DNA from: an uncultured Eubacterium sp.
GTDB lineage: Bacteria; Bacillota; Clostridia; Lachnospirales; Lachnospiraceae
DNA: 64,000 nucleotides
Assembly: GCA_948579355.1 (NCBI GenBank)
Contig: CAPAOV010000008.1
Span: 43,530 to 107,529, forward strand
Direction of reading: 5' to 3'
Below, piece by piece: positions 16,917-25,702 of the stretch; within the stretch, counting starts at the first letter, position 1; every line of letters begins with the position of its first letter. Both the position numbers and the translations under genes were made by a program. The notes below the pieces were generated by a model. The model made no database searches. It was not told the origin of the DNA and saw only the letters and a program-made list of their open reading frames with translations.

Positions 16917-17645
16917 GTGAAAGAAGTTCTTATATTGGAAGATAAGGAAGAGGCGAGAAAGGCTTTGGCTCATTTGGTAAAGGAAGTAGAAGCTTCTGCC
17001 GTAATATATGAGGCTGCGGGAGAGGAGGAAGCATATGCCATTGCCATGAAGCACACGATTGATTTATTTTTAGTAGATATTATTTTGCATCCGCAGACGA
17101 TGGGCGACCAGTCGGGAGCGGATTTTGCACAAGAGATAAGAGCGGTGGAAAAATATTTATTTACGCCGATTATTATCATTACTTCGTTGTATGACCCGAA
17201 GATGTGTATGTATTCATCGGTACATTGTTATCGGTTTATAGAAAAACCGTTTGATTCTGAGAAAGTAAAGGAAACGATTCGCGAGGCAATAAAATATCAC
17301 ACCGTAAACAAAGGAAAGAAGAATATATATTTTCACGTGGACGGCTTACTGGAAATGGTTGCTCTGGAAGAGATTATGTATATAGAAAGCAAAGACCACA
17401 AATTGCATATAACTACGAAGCGGGAACATTTTTGCGTGCCGTACAAATCCTGTAAGGCAATGTTAGAGGAATTGGATTCGGATGATTTTATAAAATGCAA
17501 CCGCGGGACAATCGTGAATTTGTCATATATTAAGACTGTGGATACCGTGAACCGTATGATTCATTTAAGGGAAAGCGAGCGCGTGCTCGAAATCGGGCCG
17601 ATTATGAAAAAGTCATTTATGAGCAAAATATATCAGAAAATGTGA
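16917..17645 (+). CDS. LytTR-family response regulator (AgrA-like)
   Basis: An N-terminal receiver domain with acidic pocket LILEDKEE, phosphoacceptor Asp near residue 53 in LFLVDIIL, the Thr of IIITSL and the Lys of FIEKPF. The C-terminal LytTR DNA-binding domain spans about residues 140-240 (MYIESKDHKLHI, KCNRGTIVNLSYI). The start is GTG 16917, ten bases after AGGAG; GTG 16908 sits one base from it. It is divergent from agrB, and its kinase is the GHKL gene at 14.7-16.0 kb. Likely target: the direct repeat upstream of agrBD. Confidence 0.92.
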   Translation: MKEVLILEDKEEARKALAHLVKEVEASAVIYEAAGEEEAYAIAMKHTIDLFLVDIILHPQTMGDQSGADFAQEIRAVEKYLFTPIIIITSLYDPKMCMYSSVHCYRFIEKPFDSEKVKETIREAIKYHTVNKGKKNIYFHVDGLLEMVALEEIMYIESKDHKLHITTKREHFCVPYKSCKAMLEELDSDDFIKCNRGTIVNLSYIKTVDTVNRMIHLRESERVLEIGPIMKKSFMSKIYQKM

Positions 17646-17753
17646 GATTAAACGCACCTGTCCGGTGTCTGTCTATTGTGTCAAACGTTGATTACTATAG
17701 CTTGTACTAAATTTTGACAGATTTTGATACTATTTACTCGGAGGTAAGTAGGA

Positions 17754-18080
17754 ATGTCGGATAAACAAATCAGTAAATCTGTCGGAATGCAAATACTCAG
17801 AAAAAGAACCGAAAAAAATTATACACGGGAAACGCTGGCAACGTTAGCAGATGTTTCCCCATCGTTTCTTTATGAAATAGAAACAGGACGTAAAGGTTTT
17901 TCTGTCTCTGTTTTTTATCGTATTGCTAAAGCGTTAGATACAGATGTTGAGTACTTCTTTTATGATGATATGGATAAAAAGGAAGAGACGATACTGCAAA
18001 TTATCAAAAATGATAACAATACGGATATCAATTCGGTGGTAGAGCTGCTCAATGCAATTCAAACGGTTATGAACAGCTAA
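17754..18080 (+). CDS. XRE-family helix-turn-helix regulator
   Basis: A 108-residue protein with HTH at about residues 8-65 (GMQILRKRTEKNYTRETLA, then FLYEIETGRKGFSVSVFYR) and a short acidic helical tail. GGAGG lies before the ATG at 17754. It is a paralogue of the next gene: both share the FLYEIE-G-KGFS core. It follows the LytTR regulator by 108 bases. An AACGTTGAT half-site that fits the LytTR pattern lies upstream at 17684, but I could not find its partner. Confidence 0.87.
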   Translation: MSDKQISKSVGMQILRKRTEKNYTRETLATLADVSPSFLYEIETGRKGFSVSVFYRIAKALDTDVEYFFYDDMDKKEETILQIIKNDNNTDINSVVELLNAIQTVMNS

Positions 18081-18338
18081 AAATAATAATCTGTCTTGTC
18101 TTAAAAAGGAATAACCATTTAGTTTATCACAGGATGACAAAACCTATTTCATTTTTACATCGAATCAGTTCATAATAAAGCGAAAAGGAAAAAAATAGAG
18201 GCTAAAGCATACTTTTTGCCGTTTTGAGACAGAAAAAGCATTCTTGAGGAATGAAAGCCGTCTTATAGTCTCCGAACGTGTATAATACATGTAGAAAACA
18301 AAAGTAAAAACATATTTTAAGACAGGAGATTGCTAAAA

Positions 18339-18677
18339 ATGAAAAAGGAAATGAATAACAAAGAGATTGGATATCGCATTATGAGTACGAGACTTGACCA
18401 CGGTTACTCGAGAGAATGTCTATCTGAACTGGCAGGAATTTCAGCCGGTTTTTTATATGAAATTGAACGTGGACTGAAAGGCTTTTCCGCCTGTTCACTG
18501 ATGCATCTGGCAGAAGTGCTGGAGGTAAGTGCGGACTATATTATGACCGGATGCAAGAGCAAGGACATAGAATCCAGCATTACTAAAACATTGGAAAAAT
18601 TTGATTCATCCACACTGGAAATGATAGAACAACTCCTGAATCTCACCTATGAGATTGTGCAGAAAAGTGAGAAGTAG
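18339..18677 (+). CDS. XRE-family helix-turn-helix regulator (paralogue)
   Basis: A 112-residue HTH protein closely similar to the preceding one (GYRIMSTRLDHGYSRECLS, FLYEIERGLKGFSACSLMH). The start is ATG 18339, ten bases after AGGAG; a TTG at 18330 is too close to it. A TATAAT at 18281 could be its -10 box. The duplication next to the agr-type genes suggests both serve that circuit, perhaps reading different operators. No DNA target is evident. Confidence 0.87.
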   Translation: MKKEMNNKEIGYRIMSTRLDHGYSRECLSELAGISAGFLYEIERGLKGFSACSLMHLAEVLEVSADYIMTGCKSKDIESSITKTLEKFDSSTLEMIEQLLNLTYEIVQKSEK

Positions 18678-18718
18678 AGGCAGGCGTATATTTGTCTTGC
18701 GAATCAAATAGAAATGAG

Positions 18719-18747
18719 TTTACATTATAGTGGCCGGATGTTATAAT
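18719..18747 (+). promoter_or_regulatory. promoter of pyrE
   Basis: TTTACA (18719-18724), a 17-base spacer and TATAAT (18742-18747), located between the last XRE gene and pyrE. It gives pyrE transcription independent of the first pyr cluster. Confidence 0.7.
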
Positions 18748-18779
18748 TACATATACTGATGGACAGGAGGATGAAAAGG

Positions 18780-19457
18780 ATGGAGCAATATAAGCAGGAA
18801 TTTATAGAATTTATGGTAGAATCAGATGTGCTGAAATTTGGTGAATTTACGTTGAAAAGCGGTCGCAAATCCCCCTTTTTTATGAATGCGGGCGCCTATG
18901 TGACAGGCTCACAGTTAAAGCGTCTCGGTGAATATTATGCGAAAGCTATACATGATAATTTTGGAGAAGACTTTGACGTTCTCTTTGGTCCTGCTTATAA
19001 AGGGATACCGCTTAGTGTAGCTACGGCAATCGCTTTTTATGAATTGTACGGTAAAGAGATTCGATATTGCTCGAACCGAAAGGAAGAAAAGGACCATGGC
19101 GATACTGGTATTCTTTTGGGAAGTAAGTTGAAAGATGGCGACAGAGTAGTCATTATTGAAGATGTAACAACATCCGGAAAGTCTATTGAAGAGACATTTC
19201 CGATTCTAAAAGCACAGGGCGATGTTGAGATTTTGGGTCTGATAGTATCGCTAAACCGCATGGAGAAAGGAAGAAACAGCGAGCAATCCGCTCTGGATGA
19301 ACTCCATGAAGAGTATGGATTTAAGACAGCCGCTATTGTGTCTATGAGCGATGTTTTAGAATGCTTGTATAACAGGGAATGTCAGGGCAGGGTAGTAATT
19401 GATGATGCGATGAAAGAGGCGCTCGATAAATATTTTGAGAAGTATGGAGCAAAATAA
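18780..19457 (+). CDS. pyrE: orotate phosphoribosyltransferase
   Basis: Joins orotate and PRPP to give OMP, the step before PyrF. The PRPP-binding motif VVIIEDVTTSGKS and the FGPAYKGIPL loop are typical. The length is 225. The start is ATG 18780, nine bases after AGGAGG (18765-18770); ATG 18759 and 18771 overlap or abut that site. It is separated from pyrD by the quorum-sensing block. Confidence 0.95.
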   Translation: MEQYKQEFIEFMVESDVLKFGEFTLKSGRKSPFFMNAGAYVTGSQLKRLGEYYAKAIHDNFGEDFDVLFGPAYKGIPLSVATAIAFYELYGKEIRYCSNRKEEKDHGDTGILLGSKLKDGDRVVIIEDVTTSGKSIEETFPILKAQGDVEILGLIVSLNRMEKGRNSEQSALDELHEEYGFKTAAIVSMSDVLECLYNRECQGRVVIDDAMKEALDKYFEKYGAK

Positions 19458-19501
19458 CTGGCAAAGTTCCCCTGAATAAAGAAAGTGTATTTTTCAATAA
19501 T

Positions 19502-19530
19502 ATCCCTCGATATATTTCGGGGGATTTTTT
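19502..19530 (+). terminator. terminator after pyrE
   Basis: ATCCCTCGA (19502-19510) pairs with TCGGGGGAT (19517-19525), including one G-U pair, followed by a T run. Confidence 0.8.
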
Positions 19531-19663
19531 AAACTTCAAGTAGTGTGAAGAAAGAACGACCGGAGGGCGCTATACGCTTCAATAGCCGCTGTTTTGTCGT
19601 ATATCGCTGAAAAAACGTGGTTTTTCACAAAGACAGAGAATCCTTTTTGTGAGAATTTAATAA

Positions 19664-19692
19664 TTTACAAATAGCATTGGCAGTGTTATGAT
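19664..19692 (+). promoter_or_regulatory. promoter of the Tad-like operon
   Basis: TTTACA (19664-19669), a 17-base spacer and TATGAT (19687-19692), 43 bases before the first gene of the operon. Confidence 0.65.
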
Positions 19693-19734
19693 AAGAGCCA
19701 ATCCACCCAAAACAATTCAAAAGGGGGTTCAGAT

Positions 19735-20562
19735 TTGAAAATTGCTTTTTGGAGCAATGGAAGGGGTAGGGCATGCGTCACAAGCAATCTTGCTTGTATC
19801 AGTGTATTATCTGCATTAGATTGTCCGGACGACCGGACGATTATCTTTGAAAATCATCGGAATATCATCAATTTAGAAAGTACATTATTCAACCATTATT
19901 CCAACCGTGAAGTGAAAGAAAATTATCAATATGAAGTAGAGAGCGGTCTCGGGAAAGTGCTGCGAATCGTGGAGCAGGGTGAAGAGATAACAAAGGAACG
20001 CCTGTATTGCCAGACGAGAGATTATCTCGGTAAGCGGCTGTTTTATCTGCCGTCCGACGACAGGAGCGCGCAAAATCTGGAGTACTATATGGAAAGAGAA
20101 GCTGTCAGGACAATGAGATTTCTTGAGCAACACAGCGACAGGGTACTCGTGGATACTACTTCCGCACCGCTTGTCAGTTCCCGCAAGATTTTGCAGAAAG
20201 CGGATATGGTTGTCGTTAATTTAAGTCAGAATCTTCAATTTCTGGAGCACTTTTTTCGAAACTATTCTTCCATTCAGAAACGGGCGTTTTATCTTGTTGG
20301 AAATTATGACGCCAATTCCCAATTGACGAGAGGCGAGATTATGAAGCGATATAATATTTCTGGAAGTCAAATTGGTGTGATTCCTCACAATGTACACTTT
20401 TCTGATGCCATTTCCAATGGACAAATCATCCCCTTTCTGCTCAAAAATTATTCTTCTCCGGCGCATGCGGAAAACCATGATTTTATGGTGGCAGCTAGAG
20501 AAGCGGTCGGACTGTTTCACTATCAAATCAAGAAATACGAGAGAGGAGGTGAGGAGGGATGA
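19735..20562 (+). CDS. degenerate ParA/MinD-like protein (TadZ/CpaE-like)
   Basis: A 275-residue protein whose N-terminus has the strand-loop-helix start of ParA/MinD ATPases (MKIAFWSNGRGRACVTSNLA). The P-loop lysines of KGGxGKT are absent; NGRGRACVT stands in their place. Later strands (RVLVDTTSAP, ADMVVVNLSQ, FYLVGNYD) keep the fold. In Tad systems TadZ/CpaE places the apparatus in the cell, and many are poor ATPases. The start is TTG 19735, eight bases after AAGGGGG. It leads the operon and overlaps the next gene by ATGA. Confidence 0.65.
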   Translation: MKIAFWSNGRGRACVTSNLACISVLSALDCPDDRTIIFENHRNIINLESTLFNHYSNREVKENYQYEVESGLGKVLRIVEQGEEITKERLYCQTRDYLGKRLFYLPSDDRSAQNLEYYMEREAVRTMRFLEQHSDRVLVDTTSAPLVSSRKILQKADMVVVNLSQNLQFLEHFFRNYSSIQKRAFYLVGNYDANSQLTRGEIMKRYNISGSQIGVIPHNVHFSDAISNGQIIPFLLKNYSSPAHAENHDFMVAAREAVGLFHYQIKKYERGGEEG

Positions 20563-22583
20563 AAGGCAGATGCATACAAATCGTTTTTTTCGCACTCTTT
20601 TTATCCGCAACGATTCTTTTATCGTTTCCAGCGCAGGCAAAAGTCATTGTAAAGAACTTTGAAGAATTAAAAGAAGTGTTGGAATGTGAGCAGAAAAAAC
20701 AGATTGAACTGGGCGCAGATATCCCTCTGTTACACCCGATAACGATACGGGGACATAAGGTGATTGACGGAAAACATTATACATTGCGGCGTGGAAAGAA
20801 AAAGGGATTATTGTATGGGGGAACTTTGTTTTTGATGATGGGAGTTCAGTGCGAGTGGAAAAATGTCACGATATCGGGAGCGGGAAACTCTTCTGGTGCT
20901 GCGGGAAACATTTTCGGGAGATTATTGGAGGCAAGGAGAGGCAGGACAATTGTCAGTGCAGGCTCTGTTTGGGAGAGGAATGTAAATCGGAATCTGGCGG
21001 TAGACGGCGGAGGTGCCATCTGGGTTCGGTCAGGGGCGCAGTGTATTATCGACGGCGGACAATTGTCGTGCAATGAAAATGTATCATGCGGCGCAGGCGT
21101 TCGCGTAGAAAAAGGCGGGCGCATGACTATTTATGGAGGAAAGATAGTAGATAATCGGGTGAGAGGAGCCGGAGCCGTCAAAGGTTTTGAGGGACTTGGC
21201 GCCGCCATTTACAACGAGGGGGAGTTGAAAGTAATGGGTGGTGTCATAAAAGGAAACAGGGTAATTGCGTATTCGAATGCCGGAAAGAGGTATGGAGGGG
21301 CAGGCGGCGCTTTATATAATCGGGGCATATGTACTATTTCGGGTGGATTTGTACGGGATAATTATGCTTCGCAGCGTGGCGGCGCCATTTATACGGAAGT
21401 GCATTCGGTGTTAGAGATTACCGGTGGCAGCATAGAAGCGAATCAGGATGACGAAGAGCGGCCGGTGTGGCTGGCAGGTTCTTGTATGTTGGGAAAGGGC
21501 GCGCTTATCCGGCAGTTGTATATTGCCTCTTCTGCAAACGTAATCGTAAACAGGAATTGGAAAAGCAGAAAACAGGTTGTAGTGGAGCCGTATTCGTACA
21601 AGAAAGGTCTTTGTCTGCTAAGAGGGGGGAAAGGGGCTTTTGTTTTAAAGACAAGAGCGGGCTGGGTGCTGAAGCGGCAAGAGGACGGCTACTATATTGC
21701 CAAAAGGGAAGAAAAGAAAGAGAAGAAAAAGAACGTTATAAAAGGAAACAGGAAGAAAGAGGACAGGGCACAGGTAAAGCGGGCGAGCAAGTTACCGAAA
21801 GGCCCCCACATACAGTGTGAGAAAAGCAGACTGGTTTTCTATGAGGGGGAGTATGTAACGAAAGATGTCTTATGTTATGGTGTGACCGCACAGAGTAAGA
21901 ACGGAGCGGTATTGCCGGTTGACGTACGGGGAAAAGCATTTCAGGATGGACGGCTCAATACGGAGCAGACGTCGGCTGGAAGCGTTACCTTTTGTGCGAG
22001 AGAAGCCGGATACCGGAAGGCGGAAATAACTGTGAATTATGTAATAAAAGAAAACGGTAAACCAACGATAAAAACGGCTCCCCGTTATCTCTTTGCGGAT
22101 GAATTAAAGGGGTTAGATAAGGAGAAATTTAAAACTCTTTTGTGGGAGGGGATGAGTTGGAAAGATGACTGCGACAAGCGGGAGGACGCTGCTGTGGAGA
22201 CAGAAGTAGAATACAGTAACTTAAAGGAAAATAGGGTGGGAAAGTATATTGTCAAAGGTAGTGTCAGAGACCAGTACGGTCATCGCTATTACATGAAATC
22301 AGGAGAAAGGAGACGCTATGGACGGGGAAAAGAAATGCCGTTTACGATTACTATAACAGTGGTGGAACGTCGGGCGTATTCGAAAGAAAATCCAATGCCG
22401 AAAATACGTTTTTCTCCGGTTTTGCAGAAAGAAAAAGTAAAAGAGGAGTGGCATTTCAGCAGAGAGGATGTGTTGGCCGTACAGCAGTTTATGGAGCGGC
22501 GTGACGACCCTTTCTCGCAGGAGACGAATCAGGAATTTATGCGCAGATTTGAAAAAAACAAGAGGCGAGGTGTTTCAGGATGA
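20559..22583 (+). CDS. secreted parallel beta-helix repeat protein
   Basis: A 674-residue protein with a signal peptide (cleavage near AQA-KVIV). A right-handed beta-helix region spans about 30-320, with repeated Gly-rich rungs such as GGGAIWVRSGAQC, GGAGGALYNRGICTISGG and RGGAIYTE. A very Lys/Glu-rich stretch lies near 385-410, followed by beta-sandwich-like C-terminal regions. It overlaps its neighbours by ATGA at both ends. It is the one large exported protein in the operon and so the best candidate cargo or surface tip of the machine; that is inference. Confidence 0.75.
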   Translation: MKGRCIQIVFFALFLSATILLSFPAQAKVIVKNFEELKEVLECEQKKQIELGADIPLLHPITIRGHKVIDGKHYTLRRGKKKGLLYGGTLFLMMGVQCEWKNVTISGAGNSSGAAGNIFGRLLEARRGRTIVSAGSVWERNVNRNLAVDGGGAIWVRSGAQCIIDGGQLSCNENVSCGAGVRVEKGGRMTIYGGKIVDNRVRGAGAVKGFEGLGAAIYNEGELKVMGGVIKGNRVIAYSNAGKRYGGAGGALYNRGICTISGGFVRDNYASQRGGAIYTEVHSVLEITGGSIEANQDDEERPVWLAGSCMLGKGALIRQLYIASSANVIVNRNWKSRKQVVVEPYSYKKGLCLLRGGKGAFVLKTRAGWVLKRQEDGYYIAKREEKKEKKKNVIKGNRKKEDRAQVKRASKLPKGPHIQCEKSRLVFYEGEYVTKDVLCYGVTAQSKNGAVLPVDVRGKAFQDGRLNTEQTSAGSVTFCAREAGYRKAEITVNYVIKENGKPTIKTAPRYLFADELKGLDKEKFKTLLWEGMSWKDDCDKREDAAVETEVEYSNLKENRVGKYIVKGSVRDQYGHRYYMKSGERRRYGRGKEMPFTITITVVERRAYSKENPMPKIRFSPVLQKEKVKEEWHFSREDVLAVQQFMERRDDPFSQETNQEFMRRFEKNKRRGVSG

Positions 22584-23635
22584 ATGATTTTCAAAAAAAG
22601 TATTTATTAAAACGTCAGGATTTTGGAGTCCTTTATCCGTATCTGATTGAAGATAAAGTAACGGATATTAATTGGAATGGAAAGCAGTTGTGGATTGATG
22701 ATTTAGAGAGGGGAAGATATATGGCTGCGGAAATCTTGTCCGTTGATTTTGTGGAGCGGTTCGTAACGTTGATTGCCAATGTAACCAATCAGGTCATTAA
22801 CCGGACGCATCCGGTTATGGAGGCGGAAACCGAAGAACTGCGCATCAGCATCGTCCATCAAAGCGTGGCGCATACGGGAACGTCGTTGTCATTGAGAAAG
22901 ACGCCGGCCGTTCGGCGTTTGAAAAAGGGAAATTTAGTAGAGGAGGGTTATTGCAGCGAGGATGTCCTCTCCTTTCTTCATCAATGTATCGGGGCGCATT
23001 TCAGCATCGTCATATGCGGTCTGCCCGGAGCGGGCAAGACGGAATTGTTAAAGTATCTGACGCAGTTTATCCCTGCCAGAGAACGGGTAATTACGATTGA
23101 AGATGTGCTGGAAATTCATTATCAGAAAATAAACCCAAATAAGGATTGTGTTGAGATGAAAGTGGCTGAAAACTTTACTTATATGGAAGCGATAAAGGCC
23201 TGTCTGCGACAATTGCCGGACTGGATTATTTTGTCGGAAATCCGTTCGACGGAAATCCGTTATCTGTTGGAGACGCTCAGTACGGGAGCGAGCGGTATCA
23301 CTACGATTCATACGGATGATGTGCGCAATATTCCAGAGAGGATGAAAAATATGGCGGGCGGATATGAAGATTTGAAGCGGATTGAAAATGATACTTACCG
23401 CTATCTGGACGTGGGAATTTTGGTAAAGAAAATAAAAGGGGGAGATGGGAAAATACTCCGGCGTATCGAACAGATAGCGCTTTTTGAGCGTTATGCAAGA
23501 GGATGGGAGGAAACGATAAACCAGATAGTGATGCTGATAGAGGATGGGAAACCGGTTGATAGTAACTTGCCGCGCCATATATCAGAGCGATTTCACGAAG
23601 CGGGAATCGTAATTCCGTCGGGAGGTGCCGTATGA
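22580..23635 (+). CDS. CpaF/TadA-type secretion ATPase
   Basis: A 351-residue type II/IV secretion ATPase. The N-terminal domain has the VTDINWNGKQLWID strand typical of CpaF. Walker A is GLPGAGKT (near 147-154). An Asp-box-like TIEDVLEIH, Walker B-like WIILSEIRSTE and a His-box GITTIHTDD follow. It should power assembly of a pseudopilus or secretion of a substrate through the GspF-like protein encoded next. It overlaps both neighbours by ATGA, showing strict co-translation. Confidence 0.88.
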   Translation: MNDFQKKYLLKRQDFGVLYPYLIEDKVTDINWNGKQLWIDDLERGRYMAAEILSVDFVERFVTLIANVTNQVINRTHPVMEAETEELRISIVHQSVAHTGTSLSLRKTPAVRRLKKGNLVEEGYCSEDVLSFLHQCIGAHFSIVICGLPGAGKTELLKYLTQFIPARERVITIEDVLEIHYQKINPNKDCVEMKVAENFTYMEAIKACLRQLPDWIILSEIRSTEIRYLLETLSTGASGITTIHTDDVRNIPERMKNMAGGYEDLKRIENDTYRYLDVGILVKKIKGGDGKILRRIEQIALFERYARGWEETINQIVMLIEDGKPVDSNLPRHISERFHEAGIVIPSGGAV

Positions 23636-24822
23636 AGAGAAAAATAGTAATATCAATTTTTATGCTATTCTTTTATGCCTGTTTCATTGTCGGGCTTCGT
23701 CTGCACTGGCTGTATGCGGCATTCCTGCTCATTTTATCGCAGGCGTACGCTTTTTTCTATTATAAGATTAGCAGAAAAGGAGAATGCGCCAAAGAGGATT
23801 ATTACGAAGTGACGATTTATATGGAGCAATTTCTCTGTTCCTATAAAAGGCTCGGCCATGTAAGGATGGCATGGGAGGACTGTTGCCATCTTTTTGAAAA
23901 AAAGAGTAACATCTATCAGGCGATTCAACGTGCAATCCATATTATGGAGACAGGTGAAAATGGGCAGGGAAAAACAATATTGTCAGATGCATTCCGTGAA
24001 ATTGAGCGTATCTACAATAGTAGAAGACTGGAGATGATGCACCGCTACATAGCGCAAATCGAACAGACGGGAGGAGAAGTCATAACTGCCATTGACATGA
24101 TGTTAGGAGATTTGCAAAGTTGGAAACAACGCACTGTCGTCTATCAGAAAAAGAAATCTTTTTTGAGAAAAGAGTTTTTTCTGGCGGCTGTTTTCGCTCT
24201 TCTCATGTGCTGTGCAACTCATATGATTCTGCCCTATAATATGGTGCATAGAGTAGAAGATATGACGATTTATCAGGTGTCTACAACTGTAGTTTTGGTT
24301 TTGCTGCCACTATTTGTTCTCTTCGTTTACAACAATTGCGCAAAGTCATGGCTCGATAGCAGCCACCGGTTCGGAGACGCCGTCGAGGAGGAGTTTCCCT
24401 ACTGGCTCTGGAGCGTGTCGCTGTATTTGCAACAGGACAGCGTATATCACGCGCTGCAACAGTCCTGTCGCGGTTTGAAAGGGGAATTGAGAAAAGAAGT
24501 CTGCCGTCTGCTGGAAAATATTTATGAAGAGCCAAATTCCCTGATACCGTATGTACAATTTTTTCGGAGTCGGGATTTACCCGAATTACATTCCGGAATG
24601 AAACTTCTATATTCTTTTAGCAGCGGCGGCTATCCGGATATGCAGAAGCAGGTTTATTTTCTTGTGGAGCAGAATCAGAGGATGATTGAACAAAGGGAAT
24701 TAAACCGCCAGCAAATTGCTTTGTCGGCATTTCAGCTTGTAAAGCAGATTCCCGTGTTAATTGCCGGTGGCAAGATTGTTTTGGATGCGGTTGTATTTGT
24801 TTTGCAGATGGCAGAAATGTAG
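23632..24822 (+). CDS. GspF/TadB-TadC-like membrane protein
   Basis: A 396-residue polytopic protein: one or two hydrophobic segments at about 5-45, a helical cytoplasmic domain, two more near 183-235, a second helical domain and a final one near 375-395. This two-domain, about four-helix layout resembles the platform proteins TadB/TadC/GspF. Complete Tad loci usually have two such proteins; here only one is present. Its position right after the ATPase supports the call more than any single motif does. Confidence 0.65.
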   Translation: MKRKIVISIFMLFFYACFIVGLRLHWLYAAFLLILSQAYAFFYYKISRKGECAKEDYYEVTIYMEQFLCSYKRLGHVRMAWEDCCHLFEKKSNIYQAIQRAIHIMETGENGQGKTILSDAFREIERIYNSRRLEMMHRYIAQIEQTGGEVITAIDMMLGDLQSWKQRTVVYQKKKSFLRKEFFLAAVFALLMCCATHMILPYNMVHRVEDMTIYQVSTTVVLVLLPLFVLFVYNNCAKSWLDSSHRFGDAVEEEFPYWLWSVSLYLQQDSVYHALQQSCRGLKGELRKEVCRLLENIYEEPNSLIPYVQFFRSRDLPELHSGMKLLYSFSSGGYPDMQKQVYFLVEQNQRMIEQRELNRQQIALSAFQLVKQIPVLIAGGKIVLDAVVFVLQMAEM

Positions 24823-24835
24823 AAAGGATGAGCAT

Positions 24836-24931
24836 ATGGAAGATTTGTTAAGACAATACAGTGAATGGATAGGGCTAATTATATTTGGAGGTTTTCTAAT
24901 ATGGGGATTACAACTGATATCTTTGTTATAA
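24836..24931 (+). CDS. 31-residue single-span membrane peptide
   Basis: ATG 24836 to TAA 24931, with AAAGG before the start, fills the gap between the platform protein and the next gene. The product begins MEDLLRQYSEWIG, continues with a hydrophobic span (LIIFGGFLIWGLQLISLL) and stops. It overlaps the following start by 31 bases in another frame, and the ribosome site of that gene lies inside it. The size and shape are like a minimal pilin or a small assembly subunit. No pilin peptidase motif is evident, so the role is unknown. Confidence 0.55.
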   Translation: MEDLLRQYSEWIGLIIFGGFLIWGLQLISLL

Positions 24932-25356
24932 AAAAGCGGGTATCCCTGTGTCTTGTTGTTCTGCCTGTTGTGTTGGCGGTGCTTCTTTGTCTCATACTCT
25001 TCTGGCAGTGGAAGCAGTTCGGTATAACAGATAGCATGACAGATAAAAAGAGCCCGCCGGTTGGGAGCAGGACTTACATTTCAGGTGACGGCCCCCAATT
25101 ATTGGCGCAAAGTATGCGGGTTGCGCAGGGGCAGGAGCTGTTGCTGTCTCAGATTGCACAGGCAAGGGATGAGAAAGGGAACGATATAAGTCCGCGTTTA
25201 ATATTCCGGTGCCATTCTGCAAGGATTGACAGAGGAAGATTTTCTACGGAGCGTGCCGGTATATATGAAGTGGAAATACAGGTGAAAAGTCCGGTTTCGG
25301 GAAAAACGGCAGAAAAGACAATACAATTATTAGTGGATGGGAGAGTGATAGAATGA
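24901..25356 (+). CDS. membrane-anchored Ig-like protein of the Tad-like operon
   Basis: A 151-residue protein with one N-terminal membrane helix (about 14-36) and an extracytoplasmic beta-rich domain. That domain ends in a typical Ig-like strand pattern (RAGIYEVEIQVKSPVSGKTAE). The start is ATG 24901, nine bases after TTGGAGG; the longer frame from 24865 lacks a ribosome site. It overlaps the next gene by ATGA. It is probably a structural part outside the membrane. Confidence 0.65.
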   Translation: MGITTDIFVIKKRVSLCLVVLPVVLAVLLCLILFWQWKQFGITDSMTDKKSPPVGSRTYISGDGPQLLAQSMRVAQGQELLLSQIAQARDEKGNDISPRLIFRCHSARIDRGRFSTERAGIYEVEIQVKSPVSGKTAEKTIQLLVDGRVIE

Positions 25357-25676
25357 GAGGAATTATGAGTCAGTTTGTTCTCTTTATCTTTCTGACGGCT
25401 TTGTTTTGGATTAGCGTTACCTATGTTTCCCTGAATATGCAATATTGCGGCGCCAAAGAATATTTTGCGGGAATCGTCAGGCAGCTCGAGGACAGCTATT
25501 TTGATAGTGCGGTAATTCGTGATTGTGTAACAGAGGCGGAGCGGCAGGGATATCAGTTATCCGTCCGCTGCTATGGGAAAAATGATAAGGATGCGAGAAT
25601 GACGATGCAATATGAGTTTGTGTTTCCGATGACACAGACAAAGAAACGTTATGTAATTGATGGTTATGCCCGATAA
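25353..25676 (+). CDS. TadE-like / pseudopilin-like small protein
   Basis: A 107-residue protein with a hydrophobic N-terminal helix (QFVLFIFLTALFWISVTYVS) followed by an extracytoplasmic domain with two cysteines (SVRCYGK, IRDCVTE). This resembles the minor pseudopilins TadE/TadF, though the family motif is not clear. It overlaps the preceding gene by ATGA. Confidence 0.55.
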   Translation: MRGIMSQFVLFIFLTALFWISVTYVSLNMQYCGAKEYFAGIVRQLEDSYFDSAVIRDCVTEAERQGYQLSVRCYGKNDKDARMTMQYEFVFPMTQTKKRYVIDGYAR

Positions 25677-25702
25677 GATAGTGCGGAGAAAGAGAGGTAT
25701 TT

